From positions 1 to 42,328 of the forward strand of contig JAJRSE010000122.1 in the NCBI GenBank assembly GCA_024278955.1: a stretch of DNA of 42,328 nucleotides, in the 5' to 3' direction. Below the pieces are notes generated by a model that saw nothing but the letters and a program-made list of their open reading frames with translations, did not search any database and was not told the DNA's origin. The position numbers and the translations under genes were made by a program. Shown piece by piece: positions 8,091 to 16,128 of this stretch (position 1 is the stretch's first letter; the number at the start of each line of letters is the position of its first letter). The DNA is from Planctomycetota bacterium (GTDB taxonomy: Bacteria > Planctomycetota > Planctomycetia > Pirellulales > Lacipirellulaceae).

Positions 8091-8177
8091 AGAACTCTTT
8101 CCAAGTGGGTTAGTCAAGAAGGCCATGGCGTGGTGTTCGTCGTGTCGTTGTGGTTCCAATGACTTAGCGTTGTCGTA

Positions 8178-9143
8178 TTAGAGTCGAATCGACAAACCGG
8201 TTCCCGCGAAAAGGTCGGCTGCTTCTTCATTGAGCCCTAGCCCAGCGCGGATGTCGAATTGCACATCGTTGCTGAGAAGCAAGGTGAAACCGCCGTTGGC
8301 ATAATGCTCGGCCTGTGCCGTGTCGGCTCCGCTGGGGATGAGTGCGAACCACTCGGTGTACGCACCCAATTTGTCAGACAGGCTGTAGCCGATGGTCCAC
8401 GATTGGGCCATTTCGAGATAGGCATTTCCGGAGCCGACGTCGATTCGGCGATTGCCTTGGGTAGAGCCGGCGGTCGAGATGAAATCGTTAATCTCCCAAG
8501 CGTAAATCCAGTTGACACCCGGCTCGACCGAGTCCGCCGTTGCGTTGCTGCCGATGGGAACATTCATCTGCGGGATGATGGCCATTTCAGGCAAGAGCCC
8601 CTCCTGAGGTGTTAAAGCGATTTTGAATCCCAAGTACAGTTCGTCAGCTCCTGCGGTTATTTCGGTGATGCCTGACGTTACCGTACGGTTTTCCAGAGGA
8701 AACAGTGCGATGCGAAATTCGAGCCACTCGGCAAAGATTCCGACACGTAGGAGAGGTTCGCCGAAGGATTGAGTATGAACGCTTTGACCGCCACTGGTAT
8801 CGTGAATGTAGGTATAGCCAAATTCGAGCTGCGCCACTCCGAGGCCGACCGTTGTGCTGGCTTCGGTAAAATCGGGTCGGTCGGTGACCAGCGGCTCGTC
8901 CAAATTTGGCCCGCCGGAAAAACTGTTTCCGTAACTCCACTGCATAAGCGTTCCCGGTGAGGAACCTCGGGAACGACCGTCGCAGCCATCACCGCAGCCC
9001 AGGTCGACGCCGCAGGTGGCCTCCGAATCGCAGGGGTCGCAGGAATTAGTGAGCTGAAATTCCAGAGGCTCTTCGCCTTGGACAGGACAAGCAAGTACTG
9101 CAAGGGCTAAAAGCAACAGGCTTGGTATCAATCTTGCGTTCAT
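8178..9143 (-). CDS. Predicted outer-membrane beta-barrel protein (phenol MetA-pathway transporter-like family)
   Basis: This 321-residue protein starts with a cleavable signal peptide (hydrophobic LLLLALAVLACPVQG). A cysteine-rich stretch follows (five Cys between about residues 35 and 56), and then a region that resembles the transporter/MetA-pathway outer-membrane family, including LVTDRPDFTEAS and alternating short strands up to a C-terminal LSIRL. A protein ending in aromatic or hydrophobic alternating residues fits a beta-barrel. The ATG at 9143 is chosen because it places the signal peptide at the N-terminus; an earlier ATG at 9179 would add 12 polar residues. It lies 34 bases after the mntR stop, so it is probably co-transcribed with mntR. 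A role in metal passage across the outer membrane is inferred from context only. Confidence 0.7.
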   Translation of the reverse strand: MNARLIPSLLLLALAVLACPVQGEEPLEFQLTNSCDPCDSEATCGVDLGCGDGCDGRSRGSSPGTLMQWSYGNSFSGGPNLDEPLVTDRPDFTEASTTVGLGVAQLEFGYTYIHDTSGGQSVHTQSFGEPLLRVGIFAEWLEFRIALFPLENRTVTSGITEITAGADELYLGFKIALTPQEGLLPEMAIIPQMNVPIGSNATADSVEPGVNWIYAWEINDFISTAGSTQGNRRIDVGSGNAYLEMAQSWTIGYSLSDKLGAYTEWFALIPSGADTAQAEHYANGGFTLLLSNDVQFDIRAGLGLNEEAADLFAGTGLSIRL

Positions 9144-9188
9144 GCGATTTTCTTTGTTTGTTTGGAGCTTAGGTGGCATCTTACATTG

Positions 9189-9629
9189 CTACGCAACCGC
9201 TGGTTGTTGCTCGATAAATTTCTGCATCGCAATAAAAGTGGGAGGGCTGAGGTGATGTTCGATCCCTTCGGCATCAATCTCAGCCACTTCAGGATCGACG
9301 CCCAAAGCGACCAGAAATCCCAGAACGGTATGGTGGCGTGCTCTCGCGCGCTTGGCAATTTGTTTCCCCTGATCGGTTAAAAAAATGGAGCGATAGGGAG
9401 CGGCTGTTACCAGTCCATCTCGTTTCAACCGGCCGATTGCTTTAGTGACGGTCACTTGCCGTACGCCCATCGCCGCAGCGATGTCGACCGCCCGTGCTTC
9501 GCCAGATTGCTCAATGAGATCTTCGATCAACTCAAGGTAATCTTCGGCCAACTCGGTCGCATGGTCTTCGCGAACACGCACGAACGGATTGATGGGCGTC
9601 TCTTTTTTGGAATGGGTCGGTGAAGACAT
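9189..9629 (-). CDS. mntR: Manganese-responsive DtxR-family transcriptional regulator MntR
   Basis: This 146-residue protein is MntR-like. It has an N-terminal winged helix (VDIAAAMGVRQVTVTKAIGRLKRDGLV) and a dimerisation/metal domain with IDAEGIEHHLS. Residues matching the manganese ligands of Bacillus MntR are Asp30, Glu33, His99, Glu121, Glu124 and His125, with the same spacings (69 between Asp and His, 22 between His and the first Glu). Glu at the position that is Cys in DtxR points to manganese rather than iron. The ATG at 9629 is preceded by an excellent AAGGAGG, which excludes the longer upstream frame. It is first in the unit with the outer-membrane protein gene and probably represses the adjacent importer when manganese is sufficient. 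Confidence 0.92.
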   Translation of the reverse strand: MSSPTHSKKETPINPFVRVREDHATELAEDYLELIEDLIEQSGEARAVDIAAAMGVRQVTVTKAIGRLKRDGLVTAAPYRSIFLTDQGKQIAKRARARHHTVLGFLVALGVDPEVAEIDAEGIEHHLSPPTFIAMQKFIEQQPAVA

Positions 9630-9936
9630 TGCTTCGATCCTCCTTGCAAAGGCGTGATTCAGGGGTTGATAAAGGATATTTTCGGCCAGATCTCTCAGGG
9701 TAGGAGAAGTTATCTTGGGATGAATTTCGTGATTTTGGAGGAAAAAGTATCCCAGGGGCTCCAATTTGTAGCCTAGGCAAACTTTGATGCCTGGCGATTT
9801 GGGGTGACTCGTGGATTCACGATGCTTCGCAGGGGGAAAAGTCCTGCTGAAGGGCGCACTTTTTGTGCCTGGCGCCATTGATTGTGGTATCTTTAAGGAG
9901 GTTGTCAGCAATGCTCTTGCGAATGAACTGTCTGCT
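9630..9936. other. Divergent intergenic region between mntR and the GNAT gene
   Basis: This 307-base stretch must hold the promoter of mntR and that of the plus-strand acetyltransferase gene. The only strong signals are the mntR ribosome-binding site at its left end, a small GCCTAGGC palindrome at 9771-9778, and a strong AAGGAGG at 9895-9901 that serves a 12-codon reading frame at 9911-9949. No regulator consensus is clear. Confidence 0.4.
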
Positions 9937-9949
9937 ATGCACTTCATAA
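9911..9949 (+). CDS. Possible 12-codon leader peptide with strong ribosome-binding site
   Basis: An AAGGAGG at 9895-9901 is followed nine bases later by an ATG opening a 12-codon frame (MLLRMNCLLCTS) that stops at 9947-9949. The stop lies ten bases past the ATG at 9937 of the acetyltransferase gene in another frame. Ribosomes loaded here could re-initiate on the downstream gene, which lacks a comparable site of its own. The peptide contains two Cys and four Leu. It may equally be chance, with the site serving an unrecognised alternative start. Confidence 0.3.
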   Translation: MLLRMNCLLCTS

Positions 9950-10518
9950 AACAGCGATATGTCAAGCGATTTCGTATGGAACTCGACTTGCGGCGTTGGC
10001 AACGTCCGCGGATTGGGTTGCCGCTCGATTATCGTTTAGTCGGCTGGAACCCCCTGCTGGTGCCCCATCACGCAAAAGTGAAGTACGAGAGCTTTCGTGG
10101 CGAGATCGATGCTCAGGTTTTCCCCTGCCTGGGGAAATACGAAGGCTGCCAGAAGCTGATGTCTGAGATCGGCAAGAAAGAGGGTTTTGTTCCCGAGGCG
10201 ACCTGGCTGGCCGAGTACATTGGCGCCGGACCTCGAAAGGCCGAGTATTGCGGTACGATTCAAGCCGTCAGATCCCATCGAGGCCGGGCTAACATTCAGA
10301 ACATCGGCGTTCCGCCGCTTCATCGGGGTCGCGGAATTGGCACAGCCCTGATTCTTGCCGCATTGATGGGACTTGATTATGTCGGGGTGCCTCGTGTCCG
10401 CCTGGAGGTGACGGCAGAAAACGCCGGGGCAATCCAGCTCTATCGGCGGCTCGGTTTCCGCACGATTCGCACGCTGTACAAAACGGTTGAACTTGCCCCT
10501 GCCGCAACGCCCCGGTAG
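9937..10518 (+). CDS. GNAT-family N-acetyltransferase
   Basis: This 193-residue protein has a C-terminal GNAT domain: the acetyl-CoA loop appears as VPPLHRGRGIGTALI, and the following motif as VTAENAGAIQLYRRLGFR. The N-terminal half (KYESFRGEIDAQVFPCLGKYEGC) is probably the substrate-side domain. The frame is open back to a GTG at 9811, but that extension looks non-coding and has no ribosome-binding site. ATG 9937 or 9976 is more likely. The acceptor is unknown. It lies upstream of the M16 peptidase genes with a gap of about 115 bases. Confidence 0.8.
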   Translation: MHFIKQRYVKRFRMELDLRRWQRPRIGLPLDYRLVGWNPLLVPHHAKVKYESFRGEIDAQVFPCLGKYEGCQKLMSEIGKKEGFVPEATWLAEYIGAGPRKAEYCGTIQAVRSHRGRANIQNIGVPPLHRGRGIGTALILAALMGLDYVGVPRVRLEVTAENAGAIQLYRRLGFRTIRTLYKTVELAPAATPR

Positions 10519-10633
10519 GCTGCTTTCTTCGAGCCGCTTCTCGGTTCGACGCAAAATGCACATAACGACGGCCAATCGGTTCCGACCACGGTTGCCATTC
10601 CCCCTCCATTTTAATCTTTCATCTCGATATTCC

Positions 10634-11896
10634 ATGCCCCCTGCTTCTCAAGTTCAGCAGCGTTCTGCTTGTACCCATCAACTGGCCAATGGCATGGTCC
10701 TGCTGGGAGAACCGACCGACGCGGTCCAGTCGGCCGCGTTCTCGTTTCTGGCTCCCAACGGCTATAGCAAAGAGCCCGCCAACCAGTTGGGGCTTACCTC
10801 CCTCGTCTGCGATATGGTGCTCCGCGGTGCCGGCTCGCGCGACAGCCGTGCGTTGATTAACGATCTCGAAGTGCTGGGGATTGAACGAGGCGAGTCGGTC
10901 GGCGCTTCGCAGACAAGCTTCAGCGCTGCCACGATTGCCAGCAACTTGGAAGAAGGGCTCTCGATTTATGCCGACATTCTCAGACGCCCCCATCTGCCCG
11001 ACGAGCAACTCGACGCGGGCAAGCTGGTCTGTCTGCAAGAAATTCGAGGTGCTGAAGACGAGCCAAGCCAGCAACTATTGATCGAACTTCGCCGGCGTTC
11101 TTACCCCGCCCCTTGGGGACGGACGAGCCATGGCGACGAATCGGGGATCGCCAACTGTACGTCGGAGAACGTACGGGAGTATTGGAAGCAAACTTACCAG
11201 CCCAACGGGGCGATATTGGCCGTGGCTGGCAAATTCGATTGGCAGCGACTGGTCGAACATGTCGAATCGTTATTCGGAGATTGGCAGCCCGCCGAATTGC
11301 TGCCAATTTCGGAGTCAAAAGTCGAGATTGGCCCGGCGCATGTTTCATGCGAATCAAACCAATGCCACATCGGCATCGCGTTTCCAAGCGTACCCTATCG
11401 CGATCCTCAGTATTTACGCGCCTGGGCTGCTGTTGGAGTTTTGAGCGGTGGAATGAGTTCTCGGCTGTTCACCGAGGTACGCGAAAAACGGGGCCTTTGC
11501 TACACCGTCAGCGCCTCGTTACAAACGCAGCGTGACCGAGCCCGAGTGCTCTGCTATGCGGGCACCACCACAGAACGGGCTCAAGAAACGCTCGACGTGA
11601 CCTTTGCCGAATTGCTGCGGCTGCGCGACGGAGTTACCTCAGGAGAGTTAAATCGCTTGAAAGCTCGAATCAAAAGCGGGCTGATCATGCAACAAGAATC
11701 GACAAGTGCGAGGAGCAGCGTCATTGCCCGCGACTGGTACCACCTGGGCCGGATCCGAAGCCTGGAAGAGGTGGGCCGTCTGATCGATGAGCTTACCAGC
11801 GAAGACATCAACGAATTTATCGAAGAGCATCCGCCCAGCGATTTCGTCTTCTCTACATTAGGCCCCGCGTCGCTTGAGTTGCCGGAGGCTGAGTAG
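10634..11896 (+). CDS. M16-family peptidase homologue, non-catalytic subunit
   Basis: This 420-residue protein has the two-domain M16 (pitrilysin/processing peptidase) fold. The zinc motif HxxEH is replaced by SLVCD in GLTSLVCDMVLRGAG, so it cannot bind the catalytic zinc. The C-terminal domain keeps the substrate-binding Arg/Tyr pair in REKRGLCYTVSAS. In heterodimeric M16B peptidases one subunit carries the zinc site and the other the Arg/Tyr pair. The protein encoded at 12762-13994 has the complementary set, so the two probably form one protease. The ATG at 10634 begins just before the conserved N-terminal strand. Upstream in-frame starts are weak. Confidence 0.88.
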   Translation: MPPASQVQQRSACTHQLANGMVLLGEPTDAVQSAAFSFLAPNGYSKEPANQLGLTSLVCDMVLRGAGSRDSRALINDLEVLGIERGESVGASQTSFSAATIASNLEEGLSIYADILRRPHLPDEQLDAGKLVCLQEIRGAEDEPSQQLLIELRRRSYPAPWGRTSHGDESGIANCTSENVREYWKQTYQPNGAILAVAGKFDWQRLVEHVESLFGDWQPAELLPISESKVEIGPAHVSCESNQCHIGIAFPSVPYRDPQYLRAWAAVGVLSGGMSSRLFTEVREKRGLCYTVSASLQTQRDRARVLCYAGTTTERAQETLDVTFAELLRLRDGVTSGELNRLKARIKSGLIMQQESTSARSSVIARDWYHLGRIRSLEEVGRLIDELTSEDINEFIEEHPPSDFVFSTLGPASLELPEAE

Positions 11897-11969
11897 CAGT
11901 CGTAGAGCAAAATAGGCGGTGCGCAGATTTCCTGGCCGAGGATGTGTGAGCCTGCCGTTCTTGCTTGGC

Positions 11970-11999
11970 TTGCCCGCTTGGGATATTTCCGAGTACAAT
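11970..11999 (+). promoter_or_regulatory. Sigma-70-like promoter of the toxin-antitoxin pair
   Basis: TTGCCC (11970-11975) and TACAAT (11994-11999) are separated by 18 bases. They lie just upstream of a GGAGG (12009-12013) and the antitoxin ATG at 12021. The predicted transcript leader is about 15 bases. This gives the inserted module its own promoter inside the M16 gene pair. Confidence 0.55.
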
Positions 12000-12020
12000 G
12001 GATAAACTGGAGGCAAACGC

Positions 12021-12269
12021 ATGAACGATCAACAACTTCTCAAACGAATAGTATGTGACCCGAAGGTAATGGCTGGCAAACCGGTAATCCAAGGCACCCG
12101 GCTGACCGTAGAGTACCTACTGAACCTTTTGGCTCACGGCTCTGCTGCTGAGGAGATCCTCAACGAATACGAGGGCCTCTCGCCAGAAGACCTCCAGGCC
12201 TGCTTGCTCTTTGCGTCGCAATCTTTGTCTAGCGCAGCATTCATGCCGCTGGTCGCGGAGTCGACGTAA
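12021..12269 (+). CDS. DUF433 antitoxin
   Basis: This 82-residue protein matches the DUF433 family, small helix-turn-helix-type antitoxins. The diagnostic segments are CDPKVMAGKPVIQGTRLTVEYLLNLLA and EEILNEYEGLSPEDLQACLLFA. It should bind and neutralise the downstream PIN-like protein and autoregulate the pair. A GGAGG seven bases before the ATG supports the start. Its stop codon is directly followed by the toxin ATG. The pair sits between the two M16 subunit genes. Confidence 0.9.
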   Translation: MNDQQLLKRIVCDPKVMAGKPVIQGTRLTVEYLLNLLAHGSAAEEILNEYEGLSPEDLQACLLFASQSLSSAAFMPLVAEST

Positions 12270-12620
12270 ATGCGTTTTCTCGTGGATGAATGCACCGGCC
12301 CAGCCGTTGCTCGATGGCTACGCGACCAGTCCCACGAAGTTTTTTCTGTTTTCGAAGAAGCTCGCGGAATGGCGGATGACAAGATTCTCGCTAAGGCATA
12401 CTCCGAAGATTGGATATTGATCACCAACGACAAGGATTTCGGTGATATGATCTTCCGGGAAAAGCGGTCCAATCACGGTGTAGTTTTTCTTCGACTTCGA
12501 GACGAACGTCCGGTGGCAAAGATAGACGTGATTGAGAAACTGCTTGACAGACACAAAGATCAACTTGTAAACACTTTTGTGGTTGTTACTGAAACACACG
12601 TTCGGTTCAGCCAGACGTAA
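12270..12620 (+). CDS. DUF5615 PIN-like toxin
   Basis: This 116-residue protein is a DUF5615/Mut7-C-type PIN-like ribonuclease. It starts MRFLVDECTGPAVARWLR and contains WILITNDKDFGDMIF, which provide the acidic residues (Asp6, Glu7, and the Asp pair in TNDKDF) of a PIN active site. The family is paired with DUF433 antitoxins. The ATG touches the antitoxin stop (TAAATG), so translation is coupled. RNA cleavage is inferred from the family; the target is unknown. Confidence 0.9.
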   Translation: MRFLVDECTGPAVARWLRDQSHEVFSVFEEARGMADDKILAKAYSEDWILITNDKDFGDMIFREKRSNHGVVFLRLRDERPVAKIDVIEKLLDRHKDQLVNTFVVVTETHVRFSQT

Positions 12621-12761
12621 CGCACTGTGGCAGAACCGATGTGTTAGCCAGCAAAGTGGAGCCGCTCCGCAATACGCTTCCAAACAGGTTTTGACGAATC
12701 CCACAAATCCACAGAACTACCACGATGTCCACATGGACAAGCATTGCCGGAGTTAATACCG

Positions 12762-13994
12762 ATGAAATTTCGAAGCCATACTTTAGATAACGGTCTGGAA
12801 ATCATTGCCGAGTGTAACGACGCGGCTCATTCGCTGGGCTTAGGTTTTTTTGTACGGACGGGCTCTCGGGATGAAACCGACCAAATCGCTGGCGTAAGCC
12901 ATTTTCTTGAGCATATGGTTTTCAAGGGGACGCCGAAACGCTCGGCCGAGGATGTGAATCGCGAGTTCGACGAACTTGGCGCCCATTACAATGCGTTTAC
13001 CAGCGAAGAAAATACGGTGTACTACGCTGCCGTGCTGCCGGAGTACCAGGAGCCGATCCTCGATTTATTGGCCGACGTGATGCGTCCCAGCCTTCGCGAG
13101 GAAGATTTCGAGATGGAAAAAAAAGTGATCGTCGAAGAAATCCAGATGTATGCCGATCAGCCTCCCTTTGGCATGGACGACAAAATCAAGGAACTGCACT
13201 ACGGCAAACATCCGCTCTCGCGAAGTGTGCTCGGAACTGTCGAGTCGGTCGAGGCGCTTAGCCCGCAGCAGATGCGAACTTACTTTGAATCGCGTTATAG
13301 CCCTGGCAATTTGTTTGTTGCTGCTGCCGGGAAAGTCGATTTCGAGGCCTTGGTCACCCAGGTTGCTAACCGCTGCGGAGATTGGAAAGCCCAAGAAACC
13401 TCGCGGGATATTCCTGCTCCAAACTCGGGCTCCAGCTTCAAGTGTATTCACCGTAAATCGGCAACGCAGCAATATATTTTACAGCTCGCCGATGCGCCCG
13501 CCTCGGAAGACGACGACCGATATGCGGCCAAGCTGCTTGCCACGATCTTTGGCGACGACTCGGGCAGCCGCATGTATTGGGAAATGGTCGACTCAGGACT
13601 CACCGAAAGCGCTAGCCTTGGGCATTACGAATACCTTGGCGCCGGAATGTTTTTCACCTGGATCAGTTGCGAACCCGAAGCGGCAGAAGCCAACTTCGAG
13701 CGGCTTGCGAAACTCCAAGAGCAAGCCGAACGTGATGGATTCACCGCCGAAGAACTTCGGCAAGCTCAGAGTAAAGTCAAAGCACGGGTGGTGCTCGGGA
13801 GCGAAAGACCGCGGAACCGTCTCTTCCACCTCGGCGGCAATTGGATGCAGCGCCGCGAGTACCGCAGCGTCGCCGACGATCTGGCCGCTGTCGAAGCCGT
13901 CACGCTCGACGATTTACACCGCGTGCTAGAGAAGTTTCCTTTCTCGAAGCATACCACCGTGACGATTGGCCCGCTTGAGCAGTGGCCCGCCTAA
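12762..13994 (+). CDS. M16-family zinc peptidase, catalytic subunit
   Basis: This 410-residue protein carries the inverted zinc motif HFLEH (His47, Glu50, His51 in GVSHFLEHMVFKG) and the distal glutamates in KVIVEEIQMY. That is the complete zinc site of M16 peptidases. The C-terminal domain has MVDSGLTESASLG where active C-terminal halves carry an Arg/Tyr pair, so substrate binding probably needs the partner encoded at 10634-11896. The ATG at 12762 follows a GGAG nine bases upstream; a TTG six codons earlier is less likely. It converges with the cyclotransferase-like gene eight bases after its stop. Confidence 0.93.
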   Translation: MKFRSHTLDNGLEIIAECNDAAHSLGLGFFVRTGSRDETDQIAGVSHFLEHMVFKGTPKRSAEDVNREFDELGAHYNAFTSEENTVYYAAVLPEYQEPILDLLADVMRPSLREEDFEMEKKVIVEEIQMYADQPPFGMDDKIKELHYGKHPLSRSVLGTVESVEALSPQQMRTYFESRYSPGNLFVAAAGKVDFEALVTQVANRCGDWKAQETSRDIPAPNSGSSFKCIHRKSATQQYILQLADAPASEDDDRYAAKLLATIFGDDSGSRMYWEMVDSGLTESASLGHYEYLGAGMFFTWISCEPEAAEANFERLAKLQEQAERDGFTAEELRQAQSKVKARVVLGSERPRNRLFHLGGNWMQRREYRSVADDLAAVEAVTLDDLHRVLEKFPFSKHTTVTIGPLEQWPA

Positions 13995-14002
13995 GCGTCT
14001 CT

Positions 14003-14395
14003 CTACCCGCAAAGATAATTCGTCAGCTCATGCTGCTCGAACCAAGCCGCGTCCCAAAGTTCGTTGGTCAGCGCTTTGTGGTGCGATTTGGGAATGACGT
14101 AAGCTTGGCATTCAATCGCCTGCCCCTCGGCAGTGGTCGCCTCGACCGTGATCCGCTCGTACAGGTCCGATTCGTAAGCATCAAGCTCAAAAAGGGCCTC
14201 CTCGTCGACATCAAGGTATACAAGCCCTTTGGCTTGATCGGAGTCGTTCGTCTTGACTAGGCCCGGAAGAACCGAGTCGCACAAACGAAAAACCGTAAAA
14301 CCATTCAAAGTTGCCGGCTGCGACCGAAACTTGCCGACCCCGATCCGCTGCCAAACTTCGGGAAACATCAACGTTCCGTAAGCGAACAAAGACAT
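14003..14395 (-). CDS. Gamma-glutamylcyclotransferase-like (AIG2/GGCT fold) protein
   Basis: This 130-residue protein has the GGCT signature: an N-terminal FAYGTLMFPEVW for the glutamyl-binding loop and the catalytic-type glutamate in ELDAYESDLYER. Members cleave gamma-glutamyl amines or peptides to 5-oxoproline, or have unknown substrates. The length fits single-domain family members. It is 60 bases downstream of sthA on the same strand and may share its transcript. That would put a glutathione-type activity beside an NADPH/NADH balancing enzyme, but this link is only inferred. Confidence 0.85.
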   Translation of the reverse strand: MSLFAYGTLMFPEVWQRIGVGKFRSQPATLNGFTVFRLCDSVLPGLVKTNDSDQAKGLVYLDVDEEALFELDAYESDLYERITVEATTAEGQAIECQAYVIPKSHHKALTNELWDAAWFEQHELTNYLCG

Positions 14396-14455
14396 GGGCG
14401 GGTAATGACGAATTCAGGAATGATGAATGACAAATGCTCAGGAGCACTACTTTCA

Positions 14456-15898
14456 TCAGCTTAGCGTAACTGGCTGGCAACTTCCACTGTAGACGTTATT
14501 CAGCTTGTTCAGCCCATTGTAGGCGGCCACTTTGTAGCATTCTGCTAGCGTCGGGAAATTAAAGACGTTATTCACGAAAAACTCGGCATCGCCGTCGAGG
14601 GCCATCACCGCCTGGCCAATATGGATAAGCTCGGTAGCCCCCGTGCCGATCACATGAACCCCTAGCAGCTTATGCGTATCTTGGTGAATAAGCATTTTGA
14701 GCATGCCGAGGGCGTCGCCGAGAAGTTGTCCGCGGGCAATTTCGCGGTAGTTGGCGATTCCCGATTCGTAGGGAATGCCCTCGGCGGTTAGCTGCTCTTC
14801 GGTCTTGCCGACCATCGAGATTTCAGGCACGGCGTAAATTCCGTAGGGGAACAGAGCCGAGTTGTAATCTCCGTCGCAGCAACCAAAGGCATGGCAGATT
14901 GCCCTGCGTCCTTGTTCCATGCTGGTCGAGGCGAGCGAAGGGAAGCCGATGACATCGCCTGCGGCGTAAACATGCCCTACGTTGGTTTGATAATGTTCGT
15001 TCACCTTCAGACGTTCGCGATCGTCGAACTCGATGCCCACTTTTTCGAGGCCCAGGTGTCGGCAAACGCCTTGACGTCCGACAGCGTAAAGCAAGCTTCC
15101 GGCATGGATAATTTTCCCGGATTCAAGCCTCGCCTCGACCAGCATGCACCCTTGGTTGTTCGGAATTTCAACCTCACTGATTTCGCTAACTCTTTCGCCC
15201 AGACGTAGGGTGATGCCCCGTTGTCGCATGAAGTATTGGAACGCGTCTGCGATCTCTTGGTCTAAGAAGCCAAGCACCTTGTCGCGACCTTCGACCAAAG
15301 TTACCTGAACCCCAAGCGTGGCCATAATACAGGCATACTCGGTGCCAATGACGCCGCCACCGACGACGATCATGGTCTTAGGCAGATGGTCTAAATGCAG
15401 CATCTCGTCGCTGGTGTAGATCGTCTTGCCATTGAAAGGGACGTTCTCGGGTCGAGCTGGTCGTGTGCCAACTCCCAGGAGAAAATAATCGGCTGAAACT
15501 AACGAATCTCCATCCGTTCCTTCAATTAGAACTTCGTTGGGACTAACAAAGCGAGCCTTGCCCCAGAGCAGGTCGACACTATTACGATCGAACTGGTTGC
15601 GAAGTACTTCCCATTCGTTTTGAATCACACGCTGCGAAAAGCTAACAAGGTCGGCGATCGTGATGTTCTTTTTCAAATGCCGTGACTGCCCAAAAAGCTG
15701 GCTGCGGCCATCTCCGGTCAGATGCAAAACCGCTTCGCGAAGTGCTTTTGAGGGTATCGTGCCCGTGTTGATTTGGGCCCCTCCGAGCACTTCGTTCTTT
15801 TCGACGATAGCTACCCGCTTGCCAAGCTTTGCCGCTTGAATCGCTGCTTTTTGACCGGCGGGGCCTGTACCGATTACAACGCAATCGTAATGTTTCAT
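14456..15898 (-). CDS. sthA: Soluble pyridine nucleotide transhydrogenase (Si-specific)
   Basis: This 480-residue flavoprotein belongs to the pyridine nucleotide-disulfide oxidoreductase family. It shows an FAD-binding GTGPAGQKAAIQAAKLG, the SthA-type GAQINTGTIPSKALREAVLHLTG, and a second Rossmann motif VGGGVIGTEYACIMATLG. The cysteine pair of disulfide reductases is absent here (Gln and Thr stand where the CxxxxC would be), which fits a transhydrogenase rather than dihydrolipoamide dehydrogenase. The enzyme equilibrates NADPH + NAD+ with NADP+ + NADH. It lies divergently from rarA. Confidence 0.93.
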   Translation of the reverse strand: MKHYDCVVIGTGPAGQKAAIQAAKLGKRVAIVEKNEVLGGAQINTGTIPSKALREAVLHLTGDGRSQLFGQSRHLKKNITIADLVSFSQRVIQNEWEVLRNQFDRNSVDLLWGKARFVSPNEVLIEGTDGDSLVSADYFLLGVGTRPARPENVPFNGKTIYTSDEMLHLDHLPKTMIVVGGGVIGTEYACIMATLGVQVTLVEGRDKVLGFLDQEIADAFQYFMRQRGITLRLGERVSEISEVEIPNNQGCMLVEARLESGKIIHAGSLLYAVGRQGVCRHLGLEKVGIEFDDRERLKVNEHYQTNVGHVYAAGDVIGFPSLASTSMEQGRRAICHAFGCCDGDYNSALFPYGIYAVPEISMVGKTEEQLTAEGIPYESGIANYREIARGQLLGDALGMLKMLIHQDTHKLLGVHVIGTGATELIHIGQAVMALDGDAEFFVNNVFNFPTLAECYKVAAYNGLNKLNNVYSGSCQPVTLS

Positions 15899-16128
15899 AG
15901 TCTTGTTTTTCTCTCCCTTCGTTGTGGTCTGTCAGTCGGGTCCACGCGGAAAGGGTCTGGGGAGAATGGGGATTTTACCTGCCTACTGAGTGATTCGACA
16001 CGCGGACTCCGCTTGCTTGAGAGGAGCAAACTTTGCCGGTATTACCGGAAGGCTAGCCGGGGAAAGAGCTTCGGCGTACAACGGTTGTAGTGGTTGGCGG
16101 AAATCAGAGGCCTGTCTGGAGATCTGAA

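Noticed and set aside
9771..9778. GCCTAGGC palindrome upstream of mntR as a possible MntR operator
   Set aside because: The symmetry does not extend past eight bases and the site is about 140 bases from the mntR start.
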